Assembly (NCBI GenBank): GCA_009911185.1
Contig: QXWW01000016.1
Location: 1-64,000 of the forward strand
DNA: 64,000 bases
From: Lachnospiraceae bacterium
GTDB taxonomy: Bacteria; Bacillota; Clostridia; Lachnospirales; Lachnospiraceae
Direction: 5' to 3'
Shown: piece by piece, positions 17,488-26,360 of the stretch
How the letters are laid out: each line of letters starts with the position of its first letter
Numbering within the stretch: position 1 is the stretch's first letter
Notes under the pieces: generated by a model
Databases searched by the model: none
What the model was told of the DNA's origin: nothing
The model's input: the letters and a program-made list of their open reading frames with translations, nothing else
Made by a program: the position numbers and the translations under genes

Positions 17488-18647
17488 ATATTCCGCTTAT
17501 GAGCAACAACATCATCAAAGACGACGTGCAATGCCTGATCAATTTTCTAAGCGAGAGCGACCGTTTTACCAACGGTCCCAAAGTCAGGGAATTTGAACGG
17601 GCGTGGAGCGAATGGCTGGGCGTAAAACACAGCCTGTTTGTGAACTCCGGCTCGTCCGCAAATTTTATGACAATGGCGGGGATCGCTGAACTTTATGGCA
17701 AAGGAGAGATTATCGTCCCGGCGATTACCTGGTCGAGCGATATCGCAAGTGTCATTACGGCCGGACATGTTCCCGTTTTCGTGGATGTAAATCTTCATAA
17801 TTTTGCTATGGCAGAAGAAGAACTGCTTTCCAAAATCACCCTTCAGACAAAGGCCATTTTTCTTTCACACATTTTGGGTTTAAACGCCCTGACCGACAAA
17901 ATCATTGATACCTGTAAGGAACGAAATATCATTCTCGTGGAAGACGTCTGCGAATCTCACGGCGTAACATTCAAAAACAGAAAAGCTGGTACGATCGGAC
18001 AGGTTTCCAACTTCTCATTTTATTACGCACATCATATGAGTACCATCGAAGGGGGAATGATTTGTACCGATGATGAGGATTTTTACCAGCAAATGCGAAT
18101 GTACCGAAGCCATGGAATGCTGCGGGAATCTTCGGATGAAGAATACAAACGAAACATTACGGCAGAATATCCGGACTTAAACCCGGAATTTATTTTCATG
18201 GTGCCGGGATTTAATATGAGGAGCACAGAATTAAACGCCGTTCTCGGACTGAACCAGATAAAACGTCTGGATGAAAATATTCGAAAACGAAGGGAAAATT
18301 TTGCATTGTTTTGCAGCCTCCTTGACAGCGGAAAATACGTTACGGAATTTGATTTGGCGGGGCAAAGTAATTATGCATTTATCGTCTTATTAAGGGAAAA
18401 CAACCCCAGGATGTTTGAACAGATCACCCGTCTGCTTGCGACGGAGCATGTAGAATTTCGTAGAGGGACTGCCGGAGGCGGAAATCAGCTTCGTCAGCCT
18501 TATGTCCGTAAAAGATTCCCGAAAGAGACGCCTCAAAATTATGTAAACGCCGAAAAAATACATTTCTTTGGTTTGTATACTGGAAATTATCCAGATTTAG
18601 AAAAAGAAAAAATAGAAAAACTATGTAAATTATTAAACGCAGTATGA
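17481..18647 (+). CDS. DegT/DnrJ-family PLP enzyme with His in place of Lys (3-dehydratase-like)
   Basis: A 388-residue fold-type I PLP protein of the DegT/DnrJ/EryC1/StrS family. The lysine that anchors PLP in aminotransferases is replaced by histidine in SFYYAHHMSTIEGG. That swap is known from RfbH and from ColD, which deoxygenates C3 of GDP-4-keto-6-deoxymannose. It lacks the CxCx7C iron-sulfur motif of the rfbH product, so it is ColD-like. The next gene encodes a GDP-sugar 4,6-dehydratase, which makes a GDP-4-keto-6-deoxy-heptose to 3,6-dideoxy product the best inference. The start lies inside the end of hddA. Confidence 0.85.
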   Translation: MLDIPLMSNNIIKDDVQCLINFLSESDRFTNGPKVREFERAWSEWLGVKHSLFVNSGSSANFMTMAGIAELYGKGEIIVPAITWSSDIASVITAGHVPVFVDVNLHNFAMAEEELLSKITLQTKAIFLSHILGLNALTDKIIDTCKERNIILVEDVCESHGVTFKNRKAGTIGQVSNFSFYYAHHMSTIEGGMICTDDEDFYQQMRMYRSHGMLRESSDEEYKRNITAEYPDLNPEFIFMVPGFNMRSTELNAVLGLNQIKRLDENIRKRRENFALFCSLLDSGKYVTEFDLAGQSNYAFIVLLRENNPRMFEQITRLLATEHVEFRRGTAGGGNQLRQPYVRKRFPKETPQNYVNAEKIHFFGLYTGNYPDLEKEKIEKLCKLLNAV

Positions 18648-18658
18648 TAGGAGGGACT

Positions 18659-19678
18659 ATGGCAAAAGCATTTATTACAGGCATTACAGGCATGGTTGGA
18701 TCCCACATGGCAGATTTTTTATTAGAACATACCGACTGGGAAATCCACGGTTTAATCCGCTGGAGAAGCCCCCTGGATAATATCAGCCATCTCCTGGACC
18801 GTATCAATAAAAAAGATAGAGTCTTTTTACATTATGGAGATTTAAACGATTTGGCGTCATTACAGAAAGTACTTGACGATACCGCCCCAGATTATATCTT
18901 TCATCTGGCGGCACAGAGCTATCCTATGACAAGCTTTGATTCTCCGCTGGAAACCTTAAATACAAATATTCTGGGCACATGCAGACTGTTAGAAACCATC
19001 CGGCTTTTAAAACAAAACCCAACGATACACGTCTGCGCGTCGTCAGAAGTATTTGGAAAAATTCCTTCTGATAAAAAACCGGATACCGGCATACATGAGG
19101 ACTGCCCGTTTCATCCCGCGTCCCCATACGCCATATCTAAAATAGGCACCGATTTAATCGGCCGGTATTATGCAGAGGCCTACGGCATGAAAGTCATGAC
19201 GACCAGAATGTTTACCCACACCGGTCCCAGAAGAGGCGACGTATTCCATGAATCTACATTTGCCAAACAGATTGCCATGATCGAACAGGGACTGATAGAA
19301 CCAATTGTAAAAGTCGGTAACCTGGATTCTTTAAGAACTTATGCAGACGTCCGCGACGCCGTCAGGGCATACCATATGCTGGTAACCGTTCGCCCTATAC
19401 CGGGCGAATACTACAACATTGGCGGAACTTATACCTGTAAAGTCGGAGATACTTTGAACACGCTGTTATCCTTATCTTCAAAGCAGAGGGAAATAGAAAT
19501 TGTGGAAGACCCGGAACGCTTAAGACCAATTGACGCGGATTTACAGGTACCAGACACACGTAAATTCCAGGCGCACACAGGATGGAAACCACAAATCCGT
19601 TTTGAGCAGACTATGGAAGATTTGTTAAATTATTGGAGAGAACGCATCCGACGCCAGGGCGTTTATTTAACCAGATAA
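18659..19678 (+). CDS. GDP-mannose/GDP-heptose 4,6-dehydratase
   Basis: A 339-residue extended short-chain dehydrogenase of the GDP-mannose 4,6-dehydratase (Gmd) family. Landmarks are FITGITGMVGSHM at the N-terminus, HLAAQSYPMTSF, ASSEVFG, and the YxxxK pair in YAISK. Among the family, DmhA-type enzymes act on GDP-manno-heptose; the flanking hddA and gmhA make that the likely substrate, giving GDP-4-keto-6-deoxy-heptose. GDP-mannose remains possible since no manC is visible. I use ATG 18659, which follows AGGAGGG, rather than the in-frame ATG 18644 that has no ribosome site. Confidence 0.88.
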   Translation: MAKAFITGITGMVGSHMADFLLEHTDWEIHGLIRWRSPLDNISHLLDRINKKDRVFLHYGDLNDLASLQKVLDDTAPDYIFHLAAQSYPMTSFDSPLETLNTNILGTCRLLETIRLLKQNPTIHVCASSEVFGKIPSDKKPDTGIHEDCPFHPASPYAISKIGTDLIGRYYAEAYGMKVMTTRMFTHTGPRRGDVFHESTFAKQIAMIEQGLIEPIVKVGNLDSLRTYADVRDAVRAYHMLVTVRPIPGEYYNIGGTYTCKVGDTLNTLLSLSSKQREIEIVEDPERLRPIDADLQVPDTRKFQAHTGWKPQIRFEQTMEDLLNYWRERIRRQGVYLTR

Positions 19679-19696
19679 AAACAAGGAAGTACAAGT

Positions 19697-20311
19697 ATGA
19701 AACAGCTATTAAATAATTATCCGGAATTAGAAAAATTAATGCCCAAAATACAGGAAGCTATAGATAAACTTTATACAGTTTACCGTGGGGGAGGGAAATT
19801 ATTCGTCTGCGGTAACGGCGGCAGCGCTGCGGATTGTGAACATATTGTCGGAGAACTGATGAAGGAGTTTAAGATTCACCGGGAATTGCCGGAAATTATG
19901 AAAGAAAAAATGATACACGCCGGATACGGCAGAGAATTTATCAGCAACATACATGGCGCTTTGCCAGCCGTTTCTCTTGCCAGCCATATGGGATTTATCA
20001 CAGCGTTTAATAACGACGCAAACGCAGACTATGTGTTTGCCCAGCAATTATACGCCCTGGGCCGTGAGGGCGATGCCCTGCTGGCCATATCCACATCTGG
20101 AAATTCAAAAAATATTGTAAATGCATGTATGATGGCCAAAGTCATTGGTATCAAAGTCATCGGCCTGACTGGTATCAACGGCGGCAAAGTAAAACAGTAT
20201 GCGGATATCCTCCTGAACGTACCTGCAGAAGAAACGGCAAGGATACAGGAGTACCATCTTCCGGTTTACCATAAAATATGCGAGAAGCTGGAAGACAGAT
20301 TTTGGGCGTAA
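19697..20311 (+). CDS. gmhA: Sedoheptulose-7-phosphate isomerase GmhA
   Basis: Isomerises sedoheptulose 7-phosphate to D-glycero-D-manno-heptose 7-phosphate, the first step of ADP- and GDP-heptose synthesis. This 204-residue SIS-domain protein has the phosphate loop FVCGNGGSAADCEHIVGEL (near residue 36), LLAISTSGNSKNIV (near 132), and the C-terminal HxxxE region EYHLPVYHKICE. Length fits the family (about 195). It is followed 35 bases later by the fused guanylyltransferase-phosphatase. Confidence 0.95.
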   Translation: MKQLLNNYPELEKLMPKIQEAIDKLYTVYRGGGKLFVCGNGGSAADCEHIVGELMKEFKIHRELPEIMKEKMIHAGYGREFISNIHGALPAVSLASHMGFITAFNNDANADYVFAQQLYALGREGDALLAISTSGNSKNIVNACMMAKVIGIKVIGLTGINGGKVKQYADILLNVPAEETARIQEYHLPVYHKICEKLEDRFWA

Positions 20312-20346
20312 AAACGGCTTTTTAGCATTAAGAAAGGAAAAGGACT

Positions 20347-21639
20347 ATGAAAGCGGTTATTATGGCAGGCGGAAAAGGAACGCGCATCGCTTCCATTGCA
20401 GATGATATTCCCAAACCGATGATTCGCATCCAGGGCAAACCTGTCTTAGAACATCAGTTAAACGTTCTAAAATCACAGGGCATACATGAGGCAACCATTG
20501 TTGTAGGACATTTGGGAAGCATAATACAAGAATATTTCCAGGATGGAAAAGCATACGGCATGGATATACATTACATAGCCGAAAAAGAGCCGCTGGGAAC
20601 GGCCGGGGCTTTAAGCTATCTGCGAGGATGGAAAGAAGACATTCTTCTTCTTAACGGTGACATCATGTTTGATATAGATATCCGCAGATTTTACAAATGG
20701 CATCAAGCTAAAAAAGCAGGCATCACTTTATTTACACATCCTAACAGTCATCCTTTCGACAGCACGCTGGTCGTAGCGGATGAAAAGGGGCTGGTTTTAC
20801 ATACCATAAGAAGGGAAGACACACGCACGGATTACAAAAACCGCGTCAATGCCGGTATACATTTGCTCTCCCCCAGGATACTAGACTTACTGCCGGATAA
20901 ACCGTCAAGGCTTGACCTGGATCGTGATCTTATCCAGAAATGTATCGGAAAGGCGGAGGTTTACGCTTATGATTCCCCGGAATATGTAAAAGATATGGGC
21001 ACGCCCGAACGATACGTTGCGGTATGCCGCGATTATGCCCTGGGAAGAATACGCCAGAAAAACCTTAATCATAAGCAGCGGGCTGTATTTTTAGACCGCG
21101 ACGGAACGGTAAATGTATACCGCAAATATATCGACAAACCGGAACAGTTGGAGCTTTTGCCAGAAGCGGCCCCGTCCATTCAGCGTTTAAATGAATCGGC
21201 ATATTTGACTATCATTGTCACAAATCAGCCCGTAATCGCCCGCGGAGCCTGCACCTTTGCGCAGATGTCAGCTATCCACAGACGGCTGGAAAGGCTTTTG
21301 GGAGAACAGGGTGCATATGTGGATGATATCTTTCTATGCCCGCATCATCCCGAGTCTGGATTTGAAGGTGAAGTGAAAAGCTTAAAGATTACCTGTACAT
21401 GCAGAAAACCACTGCCCGGAATGTTCTTTCAGGCGGCTGAGAAATATAATATTGATCTGAAAAATTCCTATATGATAGGAGACCATGACTGGGACATGCA
21501 GGCCGGGAGAGCCGCGGGCTGCCGCGTCATTATGGCAAAACAGGGACTGAAAAATTCCATGATAGACCAGATATTACATCAAAATCCAACGAACGTTTTT
21601 GATGTATCCGGGCTGGCAAAACAGCAAAAAGAATTATGA
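20347..21639 (+). CDS. hddC-gmhB: Fused heptose-1-phosphate guanylyltransferase and heptose-1,7-bisphosphate phosphatase (HddC-GmhB)
   Basis: A 430-residue bifunctional protein. Residues 1 to about 235 are a sugar-phosphate nucleotidyltransferase (MAGGKGTR near 6, IPKPMIRI at 21-28, LNGDIMFD near 102). Residues about 245-430 are a HAD phosphatase of the GmhB type: D250 and D252 in LDRDGT, the zinc ligands CPHH at 331-334 and CTC at 350-352, and IGDHDWDMQAG. GmhB removes the 7-phosphate of the bisphosphate made by HddA, and HddC then charges heptose 1-phosphate with GTP. In most species these are separate genes, so the two consecutive steps are joined here. Confidence 0.92.
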   Translation: MKAVIMAGGKGTRIASIADDIPKPMIRIQGKPVLEHQLNVLKSQGIHEATIVVGHLGSIIQEYFQDGKAYGMDIHYIAEKEPLGTAGALSYLRGWKEDILLLNGDIMFDIDIRRFYKWHQAKKAGITLFTHPNSHPFDSTLVVADEKGLVLHTIRREDTRTDYKNRVNAGIHLLSPRILDLLPDKPSRLDLDRDLIQKCIGKAEVYAYDSPEYVKDMGTPERYVAVCRDYALGRIRQKNLNHKQRAVFLDRDGTVNVYRKYIDKPEQLELLPEAAPSIQRLNESAYLTIIVTNQPVIARGACTFAQMSAIHRRLERLLGEQGAYVDDIFLCPHHPESGFEGEVKSLKITCTCRKPLPGMFFQAAEKYNIDLKNSYMIGDHDWDMQAGRAAGCRVIMAKQGLKNSMIDQILHQNPTNVFDVSGLAKQQKEL

Positions 21640-21661
21640 AAAGTGACAGGAGATTACGTTT

Positions 21662-22765
21662 ATGATTTTACGTGCAAAAACAAAGACACTATTTTCAGGA
21701 AAAAAACTGACTGCGCTCCAGCAAAAGAACACGGACTTAAATATCCAGGAACTGGAAGCGGGAAAGACGATTCTCGCATCCTATCCCAGACGGCTGGTAT
21801 TTGAACTGACAAACGCATGTAACTTAAACTGCGTGATGTGCGGCCGCAATGCCGCCGATTTTAAACCTACCATGTTTGACATGGACGTTTTTCGCAGCTT
21901 TGAGCCGCTTATGGATACGGTGGAAGAGGTCACGCTCATGGGATGGGGGGAGCCGACCATCCATCCTCATTTTAATGAAATGTTAGAGATTATCAACCGG
22001 CACAGCGCCAGAAAATATTTCTGTACTAACGGCATGAACCTTGCAAAGATAAAAGACGCCATTTTCGATTACCAGGTCGATGTATTTGCCGTAAGTTTAG
22101 ACGGCGCGACAGACGAAACAAACAGCCGTATCCGCCGGGGATCCGACATCCGCCAGATTACCAAAGACCTCACAGAAATTGTGCGCATAAAAAAAGAACG
22201 GAACTTAACGTATCCCTGGATTAATTTTGTTTTCTGCGCCATGCGCTCCAATATAGAAGAACTGCCGGATTTGGTACGATTAGCGTCAGAAATCGGTATT
22301 GAAGAAGTTAAGGTGGTTTACCTGACCGTGTTCGGATACGATCTGATGCACGAATCCCTCTGGGGACAGGAAGAACTGGTACATAACGTATTTGAAGAGA
22401 CCATCCGTGTCGGAAAACAGCTTGGCATTGCATTGAAGCTTCCCCATTACGCCGGAGAAGACGTGGCCAAAGATCGCTATCACAAGGACTGCTTTGTTTC
22501 CTGGAGGGATTTCTTCCTCGGTTCGGACGGCTATGTGCGTCCCTGTATGTCCACACCGGTACAGTTTTTCCCCTATAACATGGATACGCCTTTTCTGGAG
22601 CTGTGGAATGCGCCAGAATACCAGAATTACCGCAAAATCGTAAATAACCAGGAAAAGATGGATCGTCCCTGCAAGAGATGCTACCAATCCTCCCATTGCA
22701 ACTGGAACCGCAAAGAGTCTTTTATCCAGGTAGGTGAGACGTTCTCCCCGGACTGGGAAAAATGA
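21662..22765 (+). CDS. Radical SAM/SPASM protein
   Basis: A 367-residue radical S-adenosylmethionine enzyme. The [4Fe-4S] motif is CNLNCVMC near residue 53, preceded by FELTNA, and GWGEPTIHP supplies the SAM-binding GGEP-like strand. The C-terminus carries a SPASM-like cysteine cluster (GYVRPCMS, then [12 protein letters not shown]), which normally binds further iron-sulfur clusters. No ribosomal peptide precursor is nearby, so a role in sugar modification (radical epimerisation, dehydration or dehydrogenation) is more likely than peptide maturation, though this is inference. It overlaps the in-frame extension of the next gene by four bases. Confidence 0.8.
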   Translation: MILRAKTKTLFSGKKLTALQQKNTDLNIQELEAGKTILASYPRRLVFELTNACNLNCVMCGRNAADFKPTMFDMDVFRSFEPLMDTVEEVTLMGWGEPTIHPHFNEMLEIINRHSARKYFCTNGMNLAKIKDAIFDYQVDVFAVSLDGATDETNSRIRRGSDIRQITKDLTEIVRIKKERNLTYPWINFVFCAMRSNIEELPDLVRLASEIGIEEVKVVYLTVFGYDLMHESLWGQEELVHNVFEETIRVGKQLGIALKLPHYAGEDVAKDRYHKDCFVSWRDFFLGSDGYVRPCMSTPVQFFPYNMDTPFLELWNAPEYQNYRKIVNNQEKMDRPCKRCYQSSHCNWNRKESFIQVGETFSPDWEK

Positions 22766-22779
22766 TGTGGGAGAACACT

Positions 22780-23610
22780 ATGGATACTTTTGAATATACA
22801 CGGGAAAACATCAGAAAGATGCAGTTGATTGAACTGGACATGCTGATAGAGCTGGACCGCATCTGCAAAAAACGGGGAATCCATTACCAGCTTGACGGCG
22901 GCACCCTGTTAGGAGCCGTGCGCCATAAAGGATTTATCCCCTGGGACGACGACATTGACACACGGATGCTGCGCGATGATTACGATAAGTTCTGCAGAGC
23001 CTGTAAGACGGATCTTGACACAGATAAATACTTCCTGCAGACCTTTGATACAGATCCCGGCTACCGCTGGGGCTATGCCAGAATATTAAGAAAAGGCACA
23101 TATTTTTCCAGACAGAATCAGGAAATGCTTACCATGCAAAGAGGAATTTTCATTGATATTTTTCCCTGCGACAATATGCCCAAACAGGGCGTTTCCAAAG
23201 CCGTATATAACTTCCGCTGCTTTCTGGCAAGGAAGGCCGCATATTCCCCGGTGGGAGCGGAACATGAACCCAACCCGCTGAAAAAAGCCGGGTATAAAAT
23301 CTTAAGGCTCCTTCCATATAGATTTGCCAAAAAGGAATTTCAGCGGCTGGCATACCAGTATAACAACAGGAAAACCCATTTTGTACGGACCCCGGCCTGG
23401 GGCTATAAGCAGGAAGCAAAAGGTTACTTAAGAGCCTGGATGGACGACTCCTGTGAACTGGAATTTGAAGGGCGCAATTTTCCGGCGCCAAAGGATTATG
23501 ACGAGTATCTGAGTTATCTATTTGACGAAAATTATATGCAGCTTCCGCCAGAGGAACAACGGATTCCCCGGCACACATCCACTGAAATTGATTTTGGGAC
23601 TATGAGATAG
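22780..23610 (+). CDS. LicD-family phosphotransferase
   Basis: A 276-residue LicD/nucleotidyltransferase-fold protein. [15 protein letters not shown] followed by IPWDDDID (about residues 33-55) is the LicD signature, with the acidic residues that bind metal and CDP-linked donor. LicD enzymes move phosphocholine or a related phospho-alcohol from CDP onto a sugar. The LicC-like gene at 26361 could provide the donor. I take ATG 22780, which follows GGGAG, over ATG 22762, where only a weak site is seen; the longer form adds six residues and would overlap the radical SAM gene by four bases. Confidence 0.85.
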   Translation: MDTFEYTRENIRKMQLIELDMLIELDRICKKRGIHYQLDGGTLLGAVRHKGFIPWDDDIDTRMLRDDYDKFCRACKTDLDTDKYFLQTFDTDPGYRWGYARILRKGTYFSRQNQEMLTMQRGIFIDIFPCDNMPKQGVSKAVYNFRCFLARKAAYSPVGAEHEPNPLKKAGYKILRLLPYRFAKKEFQRLAYQYNNRKTHFVRTPAWGYKQEAKGYLRAWMDDSCELEFEGRNFPAPKDYDEYLSYLFDENYMQLPPEEQRIPRHTSTEIDFGTMR

Positions 23611-23624
23611 AGAGGGCAATACAT

Positions 23625-24899
23625 ATGAACGACAAAAAGAATAACTTATGTATTTTGATACCCACATATAACAGAAGCAGCGCCGTCGACTATTACTTAA
23701 AGAATAAATTAGACCTTTTTCAAACTCTTCATTTTGACGTATTCATATATGACAGCAGTAAAAACGCTCTGACCCGAAATGTCGTTGAGAAATACATGGA
23801 AAAAGGCTATCGCTGTCTGAAATATGTATCCTATGAAGATCCGCCGGATGATTTATATGGAACAACTAAAGCGGCTCACGCTCTGGTTAAGTGCGCCGAC
23901 GATTATGAATATGTCTGGCTATGCGGGGACCAGGCTGTACTGTCCTTAGAAACGTATCAACCCGAATTGTTTCCGTTGTTAGAACAGGGATACGATGTGA
24001 TACACATTTATATCAATAAACTCGGCCGAAACAGTGAACGTGATCTGGAATACAAAGACTTTTTTCAAAACTTTTTTTGGAGTATGACGCATTTTTGCTC
24101 TTTTATCTTATCCAGACGCGTAATAAAAAAAATGGAACCCTGGATGACAAAATACCTGAAAATAAATTGCACTATGGCCATCGTATTTCCAATTTTTGCG
24201 GTCTTACCGAACGAAACGTTCAAAATCGCATACATAAACCATACTGCATTCGAACCGTCGCCCTGCAGAACGCTGGCCGTTTCCGCCCAAAACAAGGAAA
24301 TGTTAAGAGGTTATGCCGAGGCAATCAATATCGGCGTTGACAACCTGCCTGAAGAATATGACGAAGTAAAACGTATTACCAAGAAATCCTTTTGTAAAAA
24401 TACGGGACATTTTTCCTGGCAAAGCGCGATCGATTTAAGAGCCGATGAAAACCTGACGCTGAAAAATTTAAAGAAATACGGACATTATCTGAAACAAATG
24501 ACGGACGTACCTTTATCGTGGTTCTATTTGTGGAGTATAATCCCCAAAAAAATTGCAAGAAGAAATTCTAATTTTTATGCCGTATACGTTGACGGAATTA
24601 ACAAACTGTATGAAATAAATGAAAAAGGCGGCAGGCTCGTCATATATGGGGCGGGGGAGCATGGAATTAGAATCTTAGAAAAGATAAAGTATTCCTATCC
24701 TGAAATCAGCGTAATCGCCGTCTCTGACAAAAACTGGTCTGACATTGACAGCAAATATCCCTCAATCCCTCCAGAAAATATCCCTCAATATGAGTTTGAC
24801 TATGTAGGGATTGCAATTGTAAATCCAAAAATATACAAGGAAATAAAAAAAATGCTCTTAAACTTTCAAATACCAGCAAAGAAAATATTTCATGTCTGA
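23625..24899 (+). CDS. Glycosyltransferase (GT2-like) with C-terminal Rossmann-like module
   Basis: A 424-residue protein. Residues 1 to about 250 resemble a family 2 glycosyltransferase (CILIPTYNRSSAV at the start, VFIYDSSKN near 45), but the metal site reads WLCGDQAVL, with only one Asp. Residues about 332-424 are the recurring module: LVIYGAGEHGIRILEKI, a DK pair about 25 residues later, then YVGIAIVNP. Why a glycosyltransferase carries this module is unknown; a sugar-nucleotide or subunit-binding role is possible. It follows licD by 14 bases. Confidence 0.72.
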   Translation: MNDKKNNLCILIPTYNRSSAVDYYLKNKLDLFQTLHFDVFIYDSSKNALTRNVVEKYMEKGYRCLKYVSYEDPPDDLYGTTKAAHALVKCADDYEYVWLCGDQAVLSLETYQPELFPLLEQGYDVIHIYINKLGRNSERDLEYKDFFQNFFWSMTHFCSFILSRRVIKKMEPWMTKYLKINCTMAIVFPIFAVLPNETFKIAYINHTAFEPSPCRTLAVSAQNKEMLRGYAEAINIGVDNLPEEYDEVKRITKKSFCKNTGHFSWQSAIDLRADENLTLKNLKKYGHYLKQMTDVPLSWFYLWSIIPKKIARRNSNFYAVYVDGINKLYEINEKGGRLVIYGAGEHGIRILEKIKYSYPEISVIAVSDKNWSDIDSKYPSIPPENIPQYEFDYVGIAIVNPKIYKEIKKMLLNFQIPAKKIFHV

Positions 24900-25020
24900 T
24901 AAATATTTCTTCAAACGTAAAAGACGCAGGGCGGCCGCACATGGACATTTCCCAGGCAGCTGCTTTACCGCCCTATAATAATATGGAAGAAATCAAAATA
25001 ATCTGCGGGGTAAAGTTAAA

Positions 25021-26331
25021 ATGGACTTATATAACCAATTGATAAACAAAAAGGCAAAACTGGCGGTCGTTGGCTTAGGATATGTGGGAATCCCGCTTGC
25101 CGTTGCATTTTCAAAAACAATTGATGTGATTGGATATGACGCCAATGAAGTGAAAATCCAGATGTATAACCAGGGAATTGACGTAACGAAAGAAGTTGGC
25201 AACCAGGCCATTATAGATTCTGCAATACTCTTTACTTCAAATTCAAAACATCTGAAAGAGACAAATTTTTTTGTTGTAGCCGTCCCAACTCCCATCCGTA
25301 AAGACAAAACACCTGATCTTTTTCCTGTTGAGTCAGCTACCAGAGTAATCGGAAGAAACCTCACCAAAGGTTCTGTCATTGTATATGAGAGTACGGTCTA
25401 CCCGGGAGTTACCGAAGATATCTGCGTTCCTATCCTTGAAAAAGAAAGCGGCTTAAGATGCGGTATTGATTTTAAAGTGGGGTACTCCCCAGAACGAATC
25501 AACCCTTCTGACAAAGAACATGTATTGTCAAATATTATAAAAATTGTTTCCGGTATGGACGACGAATCTTTGGACATAATCGCCCGCACTTATGAACTTG
25601 TGGCATTAAACGGCGTCTACCGCGCATCCTCCATAAAAGTCGCAGAAGCCGCCAAAGTAATTGAAAACAGCCAGAGAGATATTAACATTGCGTTTATGAA
25701 CGAACTTTCAATTATTTTTCACAAAATGAATATCGATACCAAAGAAGTCTTAGAAGCGGCCGGAACAAAATGGAATTTTCTGAATTTTCAGCCAGGGCTG
25801 GTCGGCGGTCATTGCATCGGCATCGATCCATACTATCTCACACACAAAGCCGAACAATTGGGCTATCATTCAGAAATCATTTTATCCGGACGCCGCGTCA
25901 ATGACAATATGGGTAAATATGTCGCTGAAAGTATCGTCAAAGGGCTAATTCAATGTGAACAGACCATAAAGCGCTCCACCGTGACAATCCTTGGTTTTAC
26001 ATTCAAGGAAAACTGCCAGGACACGCGTAACACCAAAGTAATCGACATTATCCGGGAACTTGAGGAATACGGCGTCCAAACCACGGTCGTTGACGACGTC
26101 GCCGATATGGAAGAAGCAAAAAAATTATATGACATAGATATCGTCAGACTGAAAGATATGGAAAAATCAGACGCTATCGCCGTCTGCGTACAACATGATG
26201 CCTATAAAAATCTTACCTGTGAGTGGTTTAATCAATTTTACAAAAACTCTCAAAAATTATTATTTGATTTAAAAGGAATGTATGAAAAAAAACAATTCAC
26301 TGACGCTGGATATTATTATTGGAGATTATAA
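25021..26331 (+). CDS. tviB: UDP-HexNAc 6-dehydrogenase, TviB/WbpO type
   Basis: A 436-residue nucleotide-sugar dehydrogenase that makes a uronic acid from a UDP-N-acetylhexosamine in two NAD-dependent oxidations. VVGLGYVGIPLAVAFS binds NAD, VPTPIRKDK and ESTVYPGVTE are family blocks, and GGHCIGIDPYYL holds the catalytic cysteine. The pattern fits the Vi-antigen TviB/WbpO branch (UDP-GalNAcA or GlcNAcA) better than UDP-glucose dehydrogenase. The ribosome site is weak (GGGG). A 121-bp spacer precedes it and the next gene starts 29 bases after it, so it may head a sub-operon. Confidence 0.88.
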   Translation: MDLYNQLINKKAKLAVVGLGYVGIPLAVAFSKTIDVIGYDANEVKIQMYNQGIDVTKEVGNQAIIDSAILFTSNSKHLKETNFFVVAVPTPIRKDKTPDLFPVESATRVIGRNLTKGSVIVYESTVYPGVTEDICVPILEKESGLRCGIDFKVGYSPERINPSDKEHVLSNIIKIVSGMDDESLDIIARTYELVALNGVYRASSIKVAEAAKVIENSQRDINIAFMNELSIIFHKMNIDTKEVLEAAGTKWNFLNFQPGLVGGHCIGIDPYYLTHKAEQLGYHSEIILSGRRVNDNMGKYVAESIVKGLIQCEQTIKRSTVTILGFTFKENCQDTRNTKVIDIIRELEEYGVQTTVVDDVADMEEAKKLYDIDIVRLKDMEKSDAIAVCVQHDAYKNLTCEWFNQFYKNSQKLLFDLKGMYEKKQFTDAGYYYWRL

Positions 26332-26360
26332 CGTCAATGTTTATAAGCGAGGTAATGCAA

